Positions 61,219 through 64,000 of a stretch of DNA of 64,000 nucleotides are shown piece by piece (positions within the stretch are counted from its first letter, which is position 1; each line of letters begins with the position of its first letter). A model generated the notes under the pieces. That model worked only from the letters and a program-made list of their open reading frames with translations. It had not been told where the DNA came from and ran no database searches. The translations under genes were made by a program, and so were the position numbers. Source of the DNA: Arthrobacter stackebrandtii (GTDB taxonomy: Bacteria > Actinomycetota > Actinomycetes > Actinomycetales > Micrococcaceae); NCBI RefSeq assembly GCF_017876675.1, contig NZ_JAGIOI010000001.1:3658001-3722000 (forward strand), in the 5' to 3' direction.

Positions 61219-62226
61219 CTATTCGATGTTTTGCTCGGCGACCTGGACCAACTTGGTGTCGACGCCGATCCTCGTCCCGGGTGAGGCGGGGTCGTCAATG
61301 AATACGGAGAGTTCATAGGAGCCCGGCGGCGGGATCAGTGAGAAACTGAACGTTCCCAGCTCGTTGGCCCCCTCCGGAATCGCGACAGTACCGTTCAGGT
61401 ACGGCTCGTCCGCCTTGCCGTTGCTGCTCTTGGCCAGTTCCCAGGCCAGCGTTCCTGTGGGGGAGATCCCCTGGCCCTCAACCTTCAGCGGCAGGGTCTT
61501 GTACCGTGCACCCTGCGAGGGGGAGATGATCCACACCGGCGCCACGAGGGATGCGTCGCGGGTCATGGGCTTGTCCAGGGGCACGTGGCCAAAGGCGTCG
61601 TAGCCTGTGTGCCCGTCCACCAGGACGGAGACCTGGATGGAACTGCTGGGATCAACCAGCCCCGCCATGGCCGCCGCGGCGGTGGCGGTGTACACCAGCT
61701 GCGCCACGGAGCGCTGGGCGATCCCCGCATCCACCTTTTGTGCAAAGGCGTCGGCGGAAACATCCACGGTGATGACGTTCTTGGCCGAGATCGAGGCGCC
61801 AAGCCGGGAGGGCGTGTTCCACAGGGAGAAATAGTCCGGGTCCCGTGGCTTGGTCGACATCATGGTGCGCAGGGCGGCCACCATGGGGTCGTCGGTTGAC
61901 TTCGCCGGGAAGAATTCGCGGTACAGGAAGACATCGTCGTTGCTGCGCCCCAGCCAGTAGACGGGCAGCGTCTGCGAGGACGTGGCCGTCTCCAGGGGTG
62001 CCGCGGTGACGAGTGCGGAGGAGGACGATGTGGTGCTGGCCGGCATCGTGGCATCCTGCTCGGCGGAATCATTGTTGGTGCAGCCGCCCAGGGCCAGGGA
62101 AACCGCCAGGCCCAGGATGGCGCAGCGGTCCAGTACGCGGAGGCGGTCGGAGGTGCGGCGCTGTCGGCGGCTCGCATCGGCAGGGACGCTGCGGCGTCCA
62201 GGCGGTGCGGGGGACAAGGCTGACAT
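61219..62226 (-). CDS. Lipoprotein with GerMN and Gmad2 domains
   Basis: 335 residues. After a basic N-terminus, a signal-peptide core with lipobox (ILGLAVSLALGGCTNN, Cys about residue 49) predicts export and lipid anchoring. A Ser/Thr-rich spacer leads to a GerMN domain (LPVYWLGRSNDDVFLYREFF; VITVDVSADAFAQKVDAG; QLVYTATA), then a Gmad2 immunoglobulin-like domain (VWIISPSQGARYKTLPLKVEG). In non-sporulating actinobacteria such proteins are linked to the envelope; LpqB has a related domain. Convergent with rsmE and divergent from phoH. Confidence 0.88.
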   Translation of the reverse strand: MSALSPAPPGRRSVPADASRRQRRTSDRLRVLDRCAILGLAVSLALGGCTNNDSAEQDATMPASTTSSSSALVTAAPLETATSSQTLPVYWLGRSNDDVFLYREFFPAKSTDDPMVAALRTMMSTKPRDPDYFSLWNTPSRLGASISAKNVITVDVSADAFAQKVDAGIAQRSVAQLVYTATAAAAMAGLVDPSSSIQVSVLVDGHTGYDAFGHVPLDKPMTRDASLVAPVWIISPSQGARYKTLPLKVEGQGISPTGTLAWELAKSSNGKADEPYLNGTVAIPEGANELGTFSFSLIPPPGSYELSVFIDDPASPGTRIGVDTKLVQVAEQNIE

Positions 62227-62483
62227 CGGTTTGGGCGCTCGCTAATCTCGTGGTGGTGGGGTGTTGCGGCGGTTTCGCCGGCAACGGTTAAGGCGGTGGT
62301 GTTCTTCAGCATCCCCACAAGACTTCGAACTGAGTCCAGCTTGGCACAAGAGACGCCCCGGGAGGGGCCAAAATGTGCCGTGGGCGAGGAACTGAAACCG
62401 TATCGAAACACTTGCACCGCCTGACGGGCCAAAGATGCGCTGACGGCTTAACCGGGCCGGGGCCCGCCCCGCTGCCCGTGCAC

Positions 62484-62489
62484 TAGAAT
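62484..62489 (+). promoter_or_regulatory. Candidate -10 box for phoH-ybeY
   Basis: TAGAAT, 18 bases before the phoH ATG, giving a leader of about 12 bases. No -35 match is clear. Confidence 0.45.
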
Positions 62490-62507
62490 TTAGAACACCA
62501 AGTACAC

Positions 62508-63650
62508 ATGAGCACGACCGGCACGCAGCGGCCGGAAGCACCGAGGAGAGATTTCAGGCCGGAACCGGCCGGATTTATGGCAGAGACAACAGCGCACCGC
62601 CAGGACGCATATCCCGAAGAGGGCCCCGGGCGGCACTTCCCACATTCCGTTGACGGCACGCGCACCGAGGTGGTGCACTTCTTGTCCACCGAACAGATGG
62701 TCGCCGCCCTGGGCGCCGAGGATGAGGGGCTGCGGATCGTCGAAAGCCTCTACCCGGGAGTCGCCTTCATGGCGCGCGGCAATGTCCTGACCATCACCGG
62801 ACCCGATGCCGTGGTGCCGCGCATCATGCACCTGATGGAGGAAGCGCGCGGCATGGTTGCCCGCAACAACACCATGAGTGCAGCCGTGTGGGAGCAGCTG
62901 GCTGCCATGCTCAAGAGCCGCCCGGACACCTCCGTGGTGGACATCCTCAGCCACGACATCCTCTCGAGCCGCGGACGGACCATCCGCCCCAAGACAGCCA
63001 ACCAAAAAGACTATGTGGATGCCATCGACCGCAACACCGTGGTCTTTGGCATCGGCCCGGCAGGCACCGGCAAGACCTACCTCGCCATGGCCAAGGCCGT
63101 CCAGGCCCTGCAGCACAAGGAAGTCAGCCGCATCATCCTCACCCGCCCTGCCGTGGAGGCGGGGGAGCGGCTGGGATTCCTGCCCGGCACCCTGAACGAC
63201 AAGATCGACCCCTACCTGCGGCCACTGTATGACGCCCTTCATGACATGATGGACCCGGAAACCATCCCCCGGCTCATGGCCGCGGGCACCATTGAAGTGG
63301 CGCCGCTGGCCTATATGCGGGGCCGCACGCTCAATGATGCGTTCATCATCCTGGACGAGGCGCAAAACACGACGCCGGAACAAATGAAAATGTTCCTGAC
63401 CCGACTGGGCTTTGGCTCGAAGATTGTGGTCACCGGTGACGTCACCCAGATCGACCTGCCCACAGGCACCCGGTCCGGGCTGCGCGTGGTCAGGGAAATC
63501 CTCCAGGATGTGGATGACATCAACTTTTCCCTGCTGGACGCCGGCGACGTGGTGCGCCACCGCCTGGTCGGCGCCATCGTCAGCGCCTACAACGACTGGG
63601 ATGACGCCCATCCCAGCCCCACCACCCCGAAGGAAAGCACCTCGCGATGA
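62508..63650 (+). CDS. phoH: PhoH family ATPase (PhoH/YbeZ)
   Basis: 380 residues; an RNA-associated ATPase often paired with YbeY in rRNA processing. An N-terminal KH-like region (LGAEDEGLRIVESLYPGVAF) precedes Walker A GIGPAGTGKTYLAMAKAVQAL (GTGKT core), ILTRPAVEAGERLGFLPG, and Walker B AFIILDEAQNTTPEQ. ATG 62577 is an alternative start. Its TGA overlaps the ybeY ATG. Confidence 0.94.
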   Translation: MSTTGTQRPEAPRRDFRPEPAGFMAETTAHRQDAYPEEGPGRHFPHSVDGTRTEVVHFLSTEQMVAALGAEDEGLRIVESLYPGVAFMARGNVLTITGPDAVVPRIMHLMEEARGMVARNNTMSAAVWEQLAAMLKSRPDTSVVDILSHDILSSRGRTIRPKTANQKDYVDAIDRNTVVFGIGPAGTGKTYLAMAKAVQALQHKEVSRIILTRPAVEAGERLGFLPGTLNDKIDPYLRPLYDALHDMMDPETIPRLMAAGTIEVAPLAYMRGRTLNDAFIILDEAQNTTPEQMKMFLTRLGFGSKIVVTGDVTQIDLPTGTRSGLRVVREILQDVDDINFSLLDAGDVVRHRLVGAIVSAYNDWDDAHPSPTTPKESTSR

Positions 63651-64000
63651 GCATCGAAATCAACAACGAATCCGGTGTGGAGGTGCCCCAGGAGGAGCTG
63701 GTCAAGCTGATCCGGCACATCCTGGCAGCCATGTTCGTCCATCCCCAGACCGAGGTCTCGGTGATCCTGGCCGACGTCCCCACCATGGAAAAGCTGCACA
63801 TCGAATGGATGGACGAGCCCGGCCCCACGGACGTGCTCTCCTTCCCCATGGATGAGCTGCGCCCCGGCACGGCAACCCACCCCACCCCGGCGGGGCTGCT
63901 GGGCGACATCGTGCTCTGCCCCGTCGTCGCGCAGGAGCAGGGTGCAGCCGCCGGACACAGCATGGAGGAGGAGCTGCTGCTGCTCACCACGCACGGCATG
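63647..64000 (+). CDS. ybeY: Endoribonuclease YbeY, N-terminal part
   Basis: The first 118 residues; the gene runs off the window. MSIEINNESGVEVPQEEL, HIEWMDEPGPTDVLSFPMDEL and GLLGDIVLCP are the family pattern. The window ends at TTHGM, the beginning of the metal-binding H-x3-H-x5-H site. YbeY takes part in 16S rRNA 3'-end maturation and ribosome quality control. ATGA overlap with phoH. Confidence 0.93.
   Translation, partial: MSIEINNESGVEVPQEELVKLIRHILAAMFVHPQTEVSVILADVPTMEKLHIEWMDEPGPTDVLSFPMDELRPGTATHPTPAGLLGDIVLCPVVAQEQGAAAGHSMEEELLLLTTHGM

Noticed and set aside
60898-61284. Possible small gene in the rsmE-GerMN gap
   Set aside because: Cys/Arg/Pro-rich translation without family character or ribosome site, overlapping the end of the GerMN gene.

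Overview
The window is chromosomal DNA from a high-GC Gram-positive bacterium, most likely Arthrobacter or a close relative in the Micrococcaceae. The evidence is the GC-rich coding bias, the many GTG/TTG starts, and diagnostic actinobacterial genes: mycobacterial-type integration host factor (mihF), a PriA without helicase motifs, the pyr operon with a PH-like membrane protein between pyrC and carA, and DUF3097. I see no rRNA, tRNA, insertion sequence, prophage or CRISPR array.

Left block (1-30.0 kb, nearly all + strand): the end of rarA, then rpsD, DUF948 and YtxH-like genes, alaS, ruvX, mltG, the shikimate genes aroE-aroC-aroK-aroB, a TPR gene, efp and nusB. A convergent prsW-like protease gene follows. 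Next is the pyrimidine operon pyrR-pyrB-pyrC-(PH-like)-carA-carB-pyrF, led by a PyrR-binding RNA loop, and then mihF-gmk-rpoZ-coaBC, metK and priA. Most genes overlap by 1-8 bases or abut, so translation is probably coupled.

Middle accessory block (30.0-43.7 kb): a minus-strand operon reads SorC regulator, aldo/keto reductase, alpha/beta hydrolase, GT4 glycosyltransferase, and two giant tandem paralogous membrane proteins (840 and 829 aa) of unknown function. Each paralog has four membrane helices and two related extracytoplasmic modules. This is the best candidate for an undescribed system. Divergent from it is the glycerol operon glpD-glpF-glpK, which the SorC regulator may control through a palindrome in the shared promoter region.

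Right block (43.7-64 kb): leuS is preceded by a leucine-codon leader peptide and attenuator. After it come degV, comEA, comEC (no metallo-beta-lactamase domain), holA, rpsT (minus), a solitary PemK/MazF-like gene (minus), lepA, hemW, DUF4870 and DUF3097 (minus), CIRCE-hrcA-dnaJ-rsmE, a GerMN/Gmad2 lipoprotein (minus), phoH and the start of ybeY.

Regulatory features read from the sequence include the PyrR loop, the leuS attenuator, CIRCE, a strong mihF promoter flanked by an 11-bp inverted repeat, DnaA-box-like sites before priA, apparently leaderless metK and leuL starts, and several long convergent terminators. A dispersed 17-19 bp repeat occurs at three unrelated loci, including the pyrF start.
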